DNA from: Methylophilus rhizosphaerae
GTDB lineage: Bacteria; Pseudomonadota; Gammaproteobacteria; Burkholderiales; Methylophilaceae
Length of the DNA stretch: 64,000 nt
Assembly: GCF_900100975.1 (NCBI RefSeq)
Contig: NZ_FNFX01000001.1
Location: 189,820-253,819 of the forward strand
Direction: 5' to 3'
Below, piece by piece: positions 17,624 through 26,604 of the stretch (position 1 is its first letter; each line of letters begins with the position of its first letter). The notes below the pieces were generated by a model that ran no database searches, was not told where the DNA came from, and saw only the letters and a list, made by a program, of their open reading frames with translations. The position numbers were made by a program, and so were the translations under genes.

Positions 17624-18783
17624 AACGCATTGCTTTTACCCAGATAGGCGGAAGCAAATGGATGGGCGGGTTGAATTATCAGATAAATCTCCTGAACGCA
17701 TTATTAGCACGCCAATCGCACAGAATCACACCGGTACTGTTTTTAGGGGAGGATGTCGAACCTTCGATTCTTGAACGCTATCACCGTATTACTGGGCTTG
17801 TCATCGTTCGGGACAGTCTGTTCAATCAACAGAAAAACTGGTTCCGATTATTTAATTCCATGCTTTCAGGCATTGATTATTCAGCACTCAAACTGTTTGA
17901 AAAACATGAGATTGATGTGGCATTTGAATCTGCCAGCTTTTATGGTTGGAGATTCCCGCTCAAGGTTTTAGCCTGGATTCCTGATTTACAGCATCAACGA
18001 CTTAAACACTATTTTGGTTTCCTGACATTTTGGAAACGGGAGATAGGCTTCCGCATGCAATTGCTTGGCAAACGCCACATTATGTTGAGCAGTGAGGATG
18101 CCAAAAGAGATTTTCAGCATTTCTATCATACAGCCTCTCAACGGCTACATGTCGCCAGGTTTGCCGTGCCAGTACAGGTACCAGAGTTTGATGACAATCA
18201 TTTAAAAGTACGATATGAATTGCCAGATCAGTTCTTTTATTTGCCTAACCAGTTCTGGCGGCATAAGAATCACGAGTGTGTCATTCGTGCTTTGGCCATT
18301 GCCAAACAATCCGGCCACTCTTTGACAGTAGTTGCTACTGGCAATTTAAATGATCCGCGAGATTCTGAGCACTTTCCGAATCTGACGAAGCTGATCAACA
18401 GTCTTGGATTAGAAAATAATTTCAAAGTGCTGGGATTAATTCCCTATCAAGATGTCCAGGCGCTGATGATGAGTTGTATTGCGCTGATTAACCCTTCCAG
18501 GTTTGAAGGCTGGAGTACAACAGTTGAAGAGGCCAAGGCACTGAATCTTGACATGATATTATCAGATATCAATGTACATAAAGAGCAGGCAGGAACAAAA
18601 GCTCGCTTTTTTAATGCCGATGATACCGAAGGATTGGCAAAAATTCTGATTGATATTGCAAGCCGTCCATCTGAGAAGCATTTGCACAATACGAACGATA
18701 TTGGCGAAACATCCCTCAAAAATATGGCTGATTTTGCCGAGTGTTTTACAAACATAGTTTACAAAGTGACCGAGCCCGTATGA
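17620..18783 (+). CDS. GT-B glycosyltransferase (family 4-like)
   Basis: A 387-residue cytoplasmic glycosyltransferase. The N-terminal half contains the acceptor-side strand KVLAWIPDLQHQ. The C-terminal half has the donor-binding region with FYLPNQFWRHKNH and the E-x7-E type motif in NPSRFEGWSTTVEEAKAL. This layout is typical of GT4 enzymes assembling O-antigen or similar chains. Translation starts at TTG 17620, overlapping the SDR stop (TTGA), and the end overlaps the next gene by ATGA, indicating coupling. Sugar specificity is unknown. Confidence 0.82.
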   Translation: MKRIAFTQIGGSKWMGGLNYQINLLNALLARQSHRITPVLFLGEDVEPSILERYHRITGLVIVRDSLFNQQKNWFRLFNSMLSGIDYSALKLFEKHEIDVAFESASFYGWRFPLKVLAWIPDLQHQRLKHYFGFLTFWKREIGFRMQLLGKRHIMLSSEDAKRDFQHFYHTASQRLHVARFAVPVQVPEFDDNHLKVRYELPDQFFYLPNQFWRHKNHECVIRALAIAKQSGHSLTVVATGNLNDPRDSEHFPNLTKLINSLGLENNFKVLGLIPYQDVQALMMSCIALINPSRFEGWSTTVEEAKALNLDMILSDINVHKEQAGTKARFFNADDTEGLAKILIDIASRPSEKHLHNTNDIGETSLKNMADFAECFTNIVYKVTEPV

Positions 18784-19538
18784 AAGTCACCATTATTACC
18801 GTCTGCTACAACAGTGCAGAAACAATAAGCGACACCATTTCGTCTATTGCCTCGCAGCAATACCGCAACAAAGAACACATTATTGTAGATGGCGAATCGA
18901 AAGACAAAACCGTTGATATTATTAAATATGCCCCAAGTGTGACCCGCTATATCTCGGAACCGGACAAAGGCATTTACGATGCCATGAACAAAGGCATTAA
19001 GCTGGCAACAGGCGATATTATTGGCTTGCTGAATGCCGATGATTTTTATGCTGATGATACAGTCTTGACCCAGGTTGCTGAAACCTTCGGGGATCCTACG
19101 GTACAGGCTTGCTATGCCGACCTGGTCTATGTCGACAAAAACGATACCTCACGTGTACTGCGCTACTGGAAATCCCGGCCATTTCGAGCTGGCCTATTTA
19201 AACATGGCTGGATGCCGGCGCACCCTACTTTCTTCGTGCGGCGCGAAGCCTATGAACAATGGGGAAATTTCAATCTGGACTTCCCCCGGCAGGCCGATTT
19301 TGAATTGACCATGCGTTTTCTGGAAATCCATCGGATAAAATCTGTTTATATCCCGAGAATCTGGGTGAAAATGCGTATTGGCGGCGCATCCAATAATAGT
19401 ATCAAAGGCATCATTAAAGGGAACCTGGAGGCCTATCGGGCCTGTAAGCTACACAATTTAGCGGTAGGCCCTTTTTTCATAGTCAGAAAAGTTCTCTCCA
19501 GGATTCCCCAGTTTTTTAGCAAGCCCGAGTTCAAATAA
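18780..19538 (+). CDS. Glycosyltransferase family 2
   Basis: The 252-residue GT-A protein has the family-2 start VTIITVCYNSAETISDTI, the acidic strand IIVDGESKD and the metal site LLNADD. The string DKGIYDAMNKGIKLATGD is usual for O-antigen GT2 enzymes close to WcaA/WfgS. The frame is open upstream to 18741, but ATG 18780 overlaps the previous stop as ATGA and gives the standard N-terminus. It shares one base with the following SDR gene. It adds one sugar to the growing lipid-linked glycan on the cytoplasmic face. Confidence 0.87.
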   Translation: MKVTIITVCYNSAETISDTISSIASQQYRNKEHIIVDGESKDKTVDIIKYAPSVTRYISEPDKGIYDAMNKGIKLATGDIIGLLNADDFYADDTVLTQVAETFGDPTVQACYADLVYVDKNDTSRVLRYWKSRPFRAGLFKHGWMPAHPTFFVRREAYEQWGNFNLDFPRQADFELTMRFLEIHRIKSVYIPRIWVKMRIGGASNNSIKGIIKGNLEAYRACKLHNLAVGPFFIVRKVLSRIPQFFSKPEFK

Positions 19539-20416
19539 TGCATGTACTGGTCACAGGTGCCAGCGGTTTTGTCGGCCAAGCATTACGCAAGCAACTATCT
19601 GCCCATGGCTGCGCCTATACTGCGATACAGCGGGAAGCACTTGATCCTGAACGCTACTCAGCCGCCTATGATTGTATAATTCACCTGGCTGGCCGCGCCC
19701 ACGTCATGCATGACGCCGCGCAAGATATCTACCAGGCTTATGCTGCCGTCAATATTGACTTCACACTTAAAGTCGCAGAACTGGCAAGACAACTGAAAAT
19801 CAGGCGCTTTGTCTTTTTAAGCTCAATCAAAGTCAATGGTGAATCGTCAGCCCAACCTTTTACCGAGACAGACACACCAGTGCCATTGGATGCCTACGGC
19901 CAGACAAAACTGGAAGCAGAGCTTGCGCTAAAAAAGTTCTGTCACGAACATGGGATAGAACTGGTGATTATCCGCCCTCCATTAATTTATGGCCCTGGTG
20001 TCAAAGCAAATTTCAGACAGTTGATCAAACTCTGTTTGCTGCCGTTTCCGCTGCCATTCGCCTCCGTGAAAAACAAACGTAGTTTTGTCAGCCTGGAAAA
20101 CCTGACCGATTTCATTACTTTATGCTGCACCCATCCGCAAGCAGCCAACCAGACTTTCCTGATTGCAGATGATGAAGATGTGTCGCTGACTGATTTAATC
20201 CGGACGATCCGCAGTGTGAAACAGCAGTCATTGCTGCTATTCTCCTTGCCATTATGGCTGTTAAAAATACTGTTCACTCTGCTAGGCAAATCAGGCATGG
20301 CAGCAAGATTGTTTGGCACATTACAAGCAGATATAAGCAAAGCGAAAAGCCTGCTCGGCTGGCAACCCAAGTTCAGTTTCCGTGAAGGCATTCAGCAAAC
20401 CCTGAAAGAACTCTAA
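19538..20416 (+). CDS. SDR reductase/epimerase, probable UDP-QuiNAc-forming type (WbpV/WreQ-like)
   Basis: The 292-residue SDR has GASGFVG at 7-13, HLAGRAHVMHD, and a Y-x-x-x-K in YGQTK. This compact NAD-dependent epimerase type is regularly found directly before a phosphoglycosyl transferase and a WbpM-type dehydratase, as here. In those systems it reduces UDP-4-keto-6-deoxy-GlcNAc to UDP-N-acetylquinovosamine (or acts as a 4-epimerase), and the next enzyme loads the sugar on undecaprenyl phosphate. The specific product is inferred from this three-gene setting. Confidence 0.75.
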   Translation: MHVLVTGASGFVGQALRKQLSAHGCAYTAIQREALDPERYSAAYDCIIHLAGRAHVMHDAAQDIYQAYAAVNIDFTLKVAELARQLKIRRFVFLSSIKVNGESSAQPFTETDTPVPLDAYGQTKLEAELALKKFCHEHGIELVIIRPPLIYGPGVKANFRQLIKLCLLPFPLPFASVKNKRSFVSLENLTDFITLCCTHPQAANQTFLIADDEDVSLTDLIRTIRSVKQQSLLLFSLPLWLLKILFTLLGKSGMAARLFGTLQADISKAKSLLGWQPKFSFREGIQQTLKEL

Positions 20417-20418
20417 TT

Positions 20419-20988
20419 TTGAAAAGATTATTCGATATTGCGCTGACCCTGGTTGCCCTGTTTTGTTTGTCCCCACTGATTATCCTCACCTGGTTACTGG
20501 TAAAGCTCACTTCAGCCGGCCCTGCTTTATACTGGAGCCAGCGCGTGGGCAAAAACAACCAGTTGTTCAGCATGCCCAAATTCCGCTCCATGCGTATCGG
20601 CACCCCGCAACTGGCCACGCACCTGATGAACCAGCAGGTTAGCCCGAATGCGTTTCTCACACCGGTGGGCAGCTTTATCCGCAAAACCAGCCTGGATGAG
20701 CTGCCACAGCTGTGGAGCGTACTCACAGGCGACATGTCGATTGTCGGGCCGCGCCCTGCCCTGTTTAACCAGGATGATTTAGTCGCACTACGCACAGAAA
20801 AAGGTGTACATATATTAAAGCCCGGCATTACCGGTTGGGCACAGGTGAATGGCCGCGATGAAATCCCGATTCCGCAAAAAGTAGTGCTGGATGCTTATTA
20901 CCTTAACCATCAATCCTTTTGGCTGGACCTTAAAATCATCCTGCTGACCATAATCAAAGTGGTCAGACGTGATAACATCACGCATTAA
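20419..20988 (+). CDS. Phosphoglycosyl transferase initiating glycan assembly (PglC/WcaJ-class sugar transferase)
   Basis: Transfers a sugar-1-phosphate to undecaprenyl phosphate at the inner membrane. The 189-residue monotopic enzyme has one N-terminal hydrophobic helix (about 5-30), the basic string FRSMRIG, the catalytic Asp-Glu pair in SLDELPQ, and the GDMSIVGPRPAL and KPGITGWAQVNGRDE signatures. The size matches the minimal PglC class, without the four extra helices of WbaP/WcaJ. The start codon is TTG at 20419, 2 bp after the SDR stop. It is the priming enzyme of the cluster. Confidence 0.9.
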   Translation: MKRLFDIALTLVALFCLSPLIILTWLLVKLTSAGPALYWSQRVGKNNQLFSMPKFRSMRIGTPQLATHLMNQQVSPNAFLTPVGSFIRKTSLDELPQLWSVLTGDMSIVGPRPALFNQDDLVALRTEKGVHILKPGITGWAQVNGRDEIPIPQKVVLDAYYLNHQSFWLDLKIILLTIIKVVRRDNITH

Positions 20989-21008
20989 TCGACTTTAACG
21001 ACCATCAG

Positions 21009-22934
21009 ATGCTCAAGCTGCCTGCTCGATTGCTATCTCTGTTAGCCTACTTTCATGATGCCATTGCAGTAGTGTTTGCCTGGTGGGTGGCTTTTCTGTT
21101 TCGCTTCAACTTTCACGTACCTCCTGCTTACCTCGGCTATTTGCTGGAGAGTTTGCCGATTATTTTTATTCTGCATAGCGTCTGTTTTTATAGCTTCGGA
21201 CTGTATCGCGGCCTATGGCGCTTTGCCAGTCTGCCGGATCTGAAACGCATTGTACGGGCGATTGCGTTTGGTGCGCTGCTCACAGTCAGCTTTGCTCTGG
21301 TAATACATCCCGAGATCATTATTCCGCGATCGGTATTATTTATTCATCCCATGCTACTGGTCATCCTGATGGGCGGTAGCCGCTTCGTCTATCGCGCCTG
21401 GAAAGAACGCCGTATGTTCAATAGCGTGGCTGCCCAAGGCAAACCCGTGATTGTGATTGGTGTGGAGGACAGCTCGCTTAACCTGATCAAGGAATTAAGC
21501 AAAAGTCCAGAGTGGCGTGTGGTGGCCATGATAGACCCCAACAAAAAACTGGTGGGGCGTGAAATCATGCATACCAAGGTGGAAGGTGGTTTGCAGGATA
21601 TTCCCCGTATTGCTCAACGTTATGACTGCAAGCATTGCATGATTGCCATGCCGGGCAGTCGCCATGAAAAACGCCGGGCGGCGGTGGAGGCAGCGCGCCA
21701 GGTGGAAGGCATGGAAGTGCTGACCTTGCCGGCCATGTCTGACCTGATCAGTGGCCGTGTCAGCCTGTCGCAGATCCGCAGGATTGATGTCGAAGACTTG
21801 CTGGGGCGCGATGTCGTGCAACTGGATACGCATGGCCTAAGTGCGATGCTGGCGAATAAAGTGGTGCTGGTTTCCGGTGCAGCCGGGTCTATCGGTTCCG
21901 AACTGTGCCGCCAGATATTGAGTTTTCACCCTGCCCAGCTGGTTTGCCTGGATATTTCCGAATATGCCTTGTACACCTTGCAACAGGAATTCAACCAGTT
22001 GGTAACAGAGACTGAACTGGTGTATGTGGTGGCGGATGTCAAAAACCAGGTGCGCATGCAGCGCATCCTGCAGAGCCACCAGCCGGATGTGGTGTTGCAT
22101 GCCGGAGCTTACAAGCATGTGCCCATGATGGAGCATTTCAATGTGGTGGAAGCCTTGCAGAACAATGCTTACGGCACTTACCAGATCGCGGCAGCCTGCC
22201 AGGCCGTGCGTGTGCCGACCTTTGTGCTGGTTTCCACCGACAAGGCAGTGAACCCGACCAATGTCATGGGCGCGAGCAAGCGCCTGGCAGAACTGATCTG
22301 CCAGGGATTACAGCACCAGAAGCACTCCCCTACCCGTTTCATTACCGTGCGTTTTGGCAATGTACTGGGTAGCAGCGGCAGCGTGATTCCCAAGTTCCGC
22401 GAACAGATTGCGCATGGCGGACCAATTACCATCACCCATCCCGAGATTACACGTTATTTCATGTCTATCCCTGAAGCAGCCCAACTGGTGTTGCAGGCGG
22501 CGACCATGGGCAATGGTGGTGAAGTGTTTGTACTGGATATGGGCACACCAGTACGCATCATTGACCTGGCGCGTGACATGATCAAGCTTTCCGGCTTGCA
22601 GGAACAGGATATCCGCATTGAATTCACCGGTCTGCGGCCTGGTGAAAAACTGTACGAAGAGTTGCTGGCCGATGACGAAAACACCCTGCCGACCAGTCAT
22701 GAGAAACTGCGCATTGCCCAGGCACGCAGTGCGGATGGTGCCTGGCTGGCCAGCCTGCTTGAATGGCTGACTCTGACCCCCAATATGACCGAAGAACAGA
22801 TCAAGCAGGGCTTGCAGCGCTGGGTGCAGGAATATCAGCCAGATACACGGCCTGCGCCAAGCATTTCCTTACGTGTTAAAGACATGTCGACTGAGAACAT
22901 ACACGCCCCCTCTCCGTCGCAACAATTACACTAG
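21009..22934 (+). CDS. wbpM: Membrane-bound UDP-GlcNAc 4,6-dehydratase (WbpM/PglF-type)
   Basis: Makes UDP-4-keto-6-deoxy-GlcNAc, precursor of QuiNAc, FucNAc and bacillosamine. The 641-residue protein has four hydrophobic helices in the first about 130 residues, then a CoA-binding-like Rossmann segment. The C-terminal SDR domain follows with GAAGSIGSE and VSTDKAVNPTNVMGASKR, where Met replaces the usual catalytic Tyr as in WbpM. The end pattern GLRPGEKLYEELL is standard. Placed after the SDR and the priming transferase, it completes an initiation module. It is the last gene of the glycan block. Confidence 0.92.
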   Translation: MLKLPARLLSLLAYFHDAIAVVFAWWVAFLFRFNFHVPPAYLGYLLESLPIIFILHSVCFYSFGLYRGLWRFASLPDLKRIVRAIAFGALLTVSFALVIHPEIIIPRSVLFIHPMLLVILMGGSRFVYRAWKERRMFNSVAAQGKPVIVIGVEDSSLNLIKELSKSPEWRVVAMIDPNKKLVGREIMHTKVEGGLQDIPRIAQRYDCKHCMIAMPGSRHEKRRAAVEAARQVEGMEVLTLPAMSDLISGRVSLSQIRRIDVEDLLGRDVVQLDTHGLSAMLANKVVLVSGAAGSIGSELCRQILSFHPAQLVCLDISEYALYTLQQEFNQLVTETELVYVVADVKNQVRMQRILQSHQPDVVLHAGAYKHVPMMEHFNVVEALQNNAYGTYQIAAACQAVRVPTFVLVSTDKAVNPTNVMGASKRLAELICQGLQHQKHSPTRFITVRFGNVLGSSGSVIPKFREQIAHGGPITITHPEITRYFMSIPEAAQLVLQAATMGNGGEVFVLDMGTPVRIIDLARDMIKLSGLQEQDIRIEFTGLRPGEKLYEELLADDENTLPTSHEKLRIAQARSADGAWLASLLEWLTLTPNMTEEQIKQGLQRWVQEYQPDTRPAPSISLRVKDMSTENIHAPSPSQQLH

Positions 22935-22965
22935 CGCATCGACTTTAATTTGTATACGCGTTAAA

Positions 22966-22989
22966 ATATGCGCATATAAATATGCGCAT
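22966..22989. promoter_or_regulatory. Tandem palindromes, probable CcdA operator
   Basis: ATATGCGCATAT (22966-22977) is a perfect 12-bp palindrome. Its 8-bp core ATGCGCAT recurs at 22982-22989, with centres 14 bp apart. The second copy ends 11 bp before the ccdA ATG. Ribbon-helix-helix antitoxins such as CcdA bind short spaced palindromes in their own promoter, so this is the likely autoregulatory site. Confidence 0.6.
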
Positions 22990-23000
22990 GGAATATATCA

Positions 23001-23267
23001 ATGCAATCAACGACACCAGCAAGGCCACGCCAGAAGAGCAGTATGAGCGGAAAGCGAGCAACCAACCTGAGCTTGAGCGTGGATGTCCTCGAACACGCAA
23101 AGCTACTGGACATTAATATCTCTCAAGTATGCGATAACCACCTGCGCGAAGTTGTTAGACTTGCGCAAGCCAGAAAATGGCAAGAAGAGCATGCTGAGTT
23201 TATTGCCGCATACAATCGGATTATCGAGACTGAAGGCTTACCTCTTGACGAATGGAAAAGCTTCTGA
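23001..23267 (+). CDS. ccdA: CcdA-family antitoxin
   Basis: An 88-residue antitoxin with an RHH DNA-binding N-terminal half (ATNLSLSVDVLEHAKLLDINIS) and a C-terminal toxin-binding tail ending LPLDEWKSF. It is longer than F-plasmid CcdA (72 residues) because of a basic N-terminal extension; ATG 23043 (MSGKRATN) is an alternative start of more typical length. Two palindromes lie just upstream. The stop overlaps the ccdB start (TGATG), the usual coupled arrangement. It should neutralise the downstream toxin and repress the promoter. Confidence 0.85.
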   Translation: MQSTTPARPRQKSSMSGKRATNLSLSVDVLEHAKLLDINISQVCDNHLREVVRLAQARKWQEEHAEFIAAYNRIIETEGLPLDEWKSF

Positions 23268-23584
23268 TGGCAAGATTTGACGTTTATGCGAATACAGGCA
23301 GCCATGCCTCCACCACGCCCTATCTGCTGGATATTCAAAGTGATCTGCTGAGTGGCCTGGATAGCCGAATGGTCATTCCACTGCGACATCTTGCACAATT
23401 CCCCAGGGTCAAACTGCCATCCGAATTGACACCGGTTTTCAATATTGAGGGCGTAGATTGTCTGTTGGAAACTCCCAAAATGGGGGCAGTGCCGCAACGC
23501 CTTCTTCGTTTACCAGTCATGTCCCTGGCAGCATCACACGATCAAATTACCGCCGCGTTAGATTTCCTGTTTCAAGGTTATTAA
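23267..23584 (+). CDS. ccdB: CcdB-family toxin (DNA gyrase poison family), altered C-terminus
   Basis: A 105-residue homologue of CcdB with the conserved strings FDVYAN, LLDIQSDLL and RMVIPL. Start ATG 23267 overlaps the antitoxin stop. In F-plasmid CcdB the last three residues, W99-G100-I101, are needed to poison GyrA. This protein ends F-Q-G-Y, so the key Trp is Gln while the Gly is kept. It may therefore be a weakened chromosomal variant, may act on a diverged gyrase, or may no longer kill. The operon sits between the glycan block and uup, a typical chromosomal insertion site. Confidence 0.83.
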   Translation: MARFDVYANTGSHASTTPYLLDIQSDLLSGLDSRMVIPLRHLAQFPRVKLPSELTPVFNIEGVDCLLETPKMGAVPQRLLRLPVMSLAASHDQITAALDFLFQGY

Positions 23585-23618
23585 CGCTGGCACTTTCTCA
23601 AGTTACTCACAACACATC

Positions 23619-25529
23619 ATGCCTTTAATTACCCTGAAACAGGCAAGCTTGGCCTTTGGCCATGTACCTTTGCTCGACCACGTCGATTTCCAACTTAATA
23701 ATAAGGAATGTGTGGGCATTATCGGGCGGAATGGTACGGGCAAATCCAGCCTGCTTAAAGTGGCTGCCGGACAGATCAAGCTGGATGAGGGCGAATGCTG
23801 GCGCGACCCGAACAGTAAAATTGCTTATGTGCCGCAGGAGCCTGTACTGGATTCATCACATGATGTCTTTACTGCTGTTGCCCAGGGTTTGGGTCAAGTT
23901 GTGGCGCAATTGCGCGAATATCATGATATCTCGCAGCAACTTTCCCACACACAGGATGCGGAAAATCTTTTAGATCGCTTGCAGCAACTGCAACAGGCGC
24001 TGGAAGCGGAGAACGCTTGGGCATTGCAATCACGCATTGAATCTGTGCTATCCAGGCTGGGATTGAACTCCGATACGCCGATTGCCACGCTTTCCGGCGG
24101 CTGGCGCAAACGCGTGGCGCTGGCACAGGCGCTGGTGCAGTCACCTGATGTGCTGCTGCTGGATGAGCCGACCAACCACCTCGACCTGGAAGCAATCCTC
24201 TGGCTGGAAGAGCTGCTGCTGGGCTTCCAGGGCAGCGTCATGCTGATTACGCATGACCGACGCTTCCTGGACCGGCTGGCGACACGCATTGTGGAACTGG
24301 ACCGCGGCCACCTGACCGAATTCACCGGTAATTACAGCCAGTACCAGGTTAAAAAAGTCGAACTGCTGGCCGTGGAAGCACAACACCAGGCCCGGTTTGA
24401 CAAGTTCCTGGCACAAGAGGAAGTCTGGATACGCAAAGGCATTGAAGCGCGCCGTACACGTAACGAAGGCCGTGTACGGCGTCTGGAACAGTTGCGCCGT
24501 GACCGCGCGGCCAGACGCGACCGCCAGGGACAGGTGCAATTACAACTAGACAGCGGCGAGCGTTCGGGCAAGCTGATTGCCGAACTGGAAAACGTGCATA
24601 TGGCCTATGGCGACAAAGTACTGATCCAGCGCTTCAGTACGCGTATCATGCGTGGCGACCGCATCGGCCTGCTCGGCCCCAACGGCATTGGAAAATCCAC
24701 CCTGCTCAAGCTGATTCTGGGTGAATTGAAACCAACCCAGGGTCGCATACAGTTAGGCACCAATATCCAGGTCGCCTATTTTGACCAGATGCGTGAGCAA
24801 CTGGATCCTGAAGCCACGCTGGCAGATACCATCAGTCCAGGCTCCGACTACGTGCAGATTGGTGATGAACGCAAACATGTGATTGGCTACCTGGAAGACT
24901 TCCTGTTTGCGCCACAACGCGCACGTTCACCCGTGAAATCACTCTCAGGTGGCGAACGTAACCGCTTATTGCTGGCACGCCTGTTTGCACGGCCGGCCAA
25001 TGTACTGGTGCTGGATGAGCCCACCAATGATCTGGATATTGATACGCTGGAGTTACTGGAAAACCTGCTACAGGATTACGCTGGCACGCTGTTCCTGGTC
25101 AGCCATGACCGCGCCTTTCTCGAAAATACAGTCACGCATGTGATTGCATTTGAAGGCCAGGGCAAACTGACCGAGTTCGGTGGCGGTTATGATGACTGGC
25201 TGCGCTTTAGCCAGGAGCGTGCCAGTCAGGCTGCTGCTTCACAAAAAACACCTCCCTCGCCTCAAACCGGTGCCGCGCCAGCAGCCACATCACAACCTGC
25301 CAGCCGCAAGAAACTGAGTTTCAAAGAGCAACGTGAGCTAGAGGCGCTGCCACAGGAGATTGAAACCCTGGAGCAGGAACAGGCCGGCATCCAGGCCCAG
25401 TTTGCGCAGGGAGATATCTACAAACAGGCGCCGGAACAAGTGAAAGCATTGCAGGAAAGACTGGATGAGATTGAGGGAATGGTGCTGCAAAAGCTGGAGC
25501 GCTGGGAAACGCTGGAAAGTTTACGCTAA
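23619..25529 (+). CDS. uup: ABC-F ATPase Uup
   Basis: A 636-residue soluble protein with two ABC ATPase domains and no membrane segments. Walker A motifs are at 36-44 (GRNGTGKSS) and 353-361 (GPNGIGKST), with signatures LSGGWRKR and LSGGERNR and two LDEPTN Walker B motifs. A Q/E-rich coiled-coil tail from about 565 to the end is the Uup DNA-binding domain and separates it from EttA. Family role: translation-factor-like ribosome action and suppression of transposon excision. It lies 34 bp after ccdB and is followed by a strong terminator. Confidence 0.93.
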   Translation: MPLITLKQASLAFGHVPLLDHVDFQLNNKECVGIIGRNGTGKSSLLKVAAGQIKLDEGECWRDPNSKIAYVPQEPVLDSSHDVFTAVAQGLGQVVAQLREYHDISQQLSHTQDAENLLDRLQQLQQALEAENAWALQSRIESVLSRLGLNSDTPIATLSGGWRKRVALAQALVQSPDVLLLDEPTNHLDLEAILWLEELLLGFQGSVMLITHDRRFLDRLATRIVELDRGHLTEFTGNYSQYQVKKVELLAVEAQHQARFDKFLAQEEVWIRKGIEARRTRNEGRVRRLEQLRRDRAARRDRQGQVQLQLDSGERSGKLIAELENVHMAYGDKVLIQRFSTRIMRGDRIGLLGPNGIGKSTLLKLILGELKPTQGRIQLGTNIQVAYFDQMREQLDPEATLADTISPGSDYVQIGDERKHVIGYLEDFLFAPQRARSPVKSLSGGERNRLLLARLFARPANVLVLDEPTNDLDIDTLELLENLLQDYAGTLFLVSHDRAFLENTVTHVIAFEGQGKLTEFGGGYDDWLRFSQERASQAAASQKTPPSPQTGAAPAATSQPASRKKLSFKEQRELEALPQEIETLEQEQAGIQAQFAQGDIYKQAPEQVKALQERLDEIEGMVLQKLERWETLESLR

Positions 25530-25570
25530 TCGGTCAACAAGCCGTATTTGCCCTTATGATTTATCAATAA

Positions 25571-25599
25571 AAAAGCCGAACCACCCGGGTTCGGCTTTT
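25571..25599. terminator. Bidirectional Rho-independent terminator between uup and flgN
   Basis: The stem AAAAGCCGAACC (25571-25582) pairs perfectly with GGTTCGGCTTTT (25588-25599) around a 5-nt loop, with A and T runs on the two flanks. It lies between the convergent uup and flgN genes and can stop transcription from both sides. Confidence 0.9.
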
Positions 25600-25618
25600 C
25601 AATTTAACAGGTACTTGC

Positions 25619-26101
25619 CTAGACAGAGAAACTGGTGCGTGAGCTATTGGCTGCATGAGCCTGGCCATTTTTACCATACAGTTGTGTGCTGCCGGAGGAT
25701 TTACCTTGCAAGACATCCAGTCTTTCCTGGTTGCGCTGGAAATGCTTGTTGATCAGGAGGCCGTTGAGGCGGTTAAGCTCTTTGGCTTGTGCCAGTTGTT
25801 GCTGGAAATCCATCCACGCACGATCCGTGCCCTGGCTGGAGCGTAGCTTCAGCCATTTTTCCATGCCGGTTTCATTACCTTCAAATCCTGCTGCGGCTAA
25901 TGCGACGTAGCGCTGGTTGGCAGCTTCACCCAGTGCCTGTAACAATTCGGCACGGTTATCGACCAGTTTTTCTATGGTCGCCATGTCTGCGGACACCAGG
26001 GCCGTTTGTTCATGCTGCAAATCCTGAATCAACTTCGCCACCAGCATAGCATCGGCATCAAAACTGATCGCCGGCATTGACGTTTGATTTGCAGTATTCA
26101 T
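25619..26101 (-). CDS. flgN: Flagellar chaperone FlgN
   Basis: The 160-residue, largely alpha-helical protein has the FlgN pattern (LIQDLQHEQTALVSADMATIEKLVDNRAELLQ, later NGLLINKHFQRNQERLDVL). It is the export chaperone for the hook-filament junction proteins FlgK and FlgL. It begins 4 bp after flgM, the normal flgM-flgN order, and shares the sigma-28-type promoter upstream of flgM. The leftward transcript ends at the terminator shared with uup. Confidence 0.88.
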   Translation of the reverse strand: MNTANQTSMPAISFDADAMLVAKLIQDLQHEQTALVSADMATIEKLVDNRAELLQALGEAANQRYVALAAAGFEGNETGMEKWLKLRSSQGTDRAWMDFQQQLAQAKELNRLNGLLINKHFQRNQERLDVLQGKSSGSTQLYGKNGQAHAANSSRTSFSV

Positions 26102-26105
26102 TAGG

Positions 26106-26432
26106 TCATCCTTTATTAGGTTGTATCAAATCTTTGACTGTCTGCAGCAAACCATCTGCTACTTTGGCTGTATCTACCGAGAAGTCGCCACGGGCAATCG
26201 CGGCTTTAATCTCGTCCACTTTATTGGCGTCGAAAACTTCACCACTGGCCAGGCCTGACTCCAGGGATTGCAACTGTACCGAGGCGGCAGACAAAGTCAC
26301 ATTATCCGTGCCCGGCTGCTGGCTGGTGGCCGCTCCTGCCTTGTCACTGCGGTTGCTGCCGGCATTTTTGTCCAACGCCGTTTTATCTACACCCGTGGTG
26401 CCCAGTTTTTTAATCGAATCTGAAATATTCAT
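26106..26432 (-). CDS. flgM: Anti-sigma-28 factor FlgM
   Basis: A 108-residue FlgM. The N-terminal half is disordered and secretion-type (MNISDSIKKLG start). The C-terminal half has the FliA-binding helices (SGLASGEVFDANKVDEIKAAIARGDFSVDTAKVADGLLQ). It holds FliA inactive until it is exported through the finished hook. A sigma-28-type promoter lies about 60 bp upstream, so flgM is under feedback from its own target. Confidence 0.93.
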   Translation of the reverse strand: MNISDSIKKLGTTGVDKTALDKNAGSNRSDKAGAATSQQPGTDNVTLSAASVQLQSLESGLASGEVFDANKVDEIKAAIARGDFSVDTAKVADGLLQTVKDLIQPNKG

Positions 26433-26490
26433 GCCGTATCTCTCCTGTTTCGCTGACTTCAGGGTGCGCAGACCCTATTTGTTAACAGTT

Positions 26491-26517
26491 CTAACGGCAT
26501 AGTTTAAGCGAACTTTA
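26491..26517 (-). promoter_or_regulatory. Sigma-28 (FliA) type promoter for flgM-flgN
   Basis: Read on the minus strand: TAAAGTTC, an 11-bp spacer, then GCCGTTAG. The FliA consensus is TAAAGTTT-N11-GCCGATAA, so 7 of 8 and 6 of 8 positions match with exact spacing. It lies between flgA and flgM, pointing at flgM. Confidence 0.75.
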
Positions 26518-26604
26518 GCGCTGAAACCACTTTTTATCGCAAGTTTTTGATCAGCAAGCACTTTTCAGTTTGGAAACATCCGCTGGCAAGTTAAAAACTG
26601 GCGG

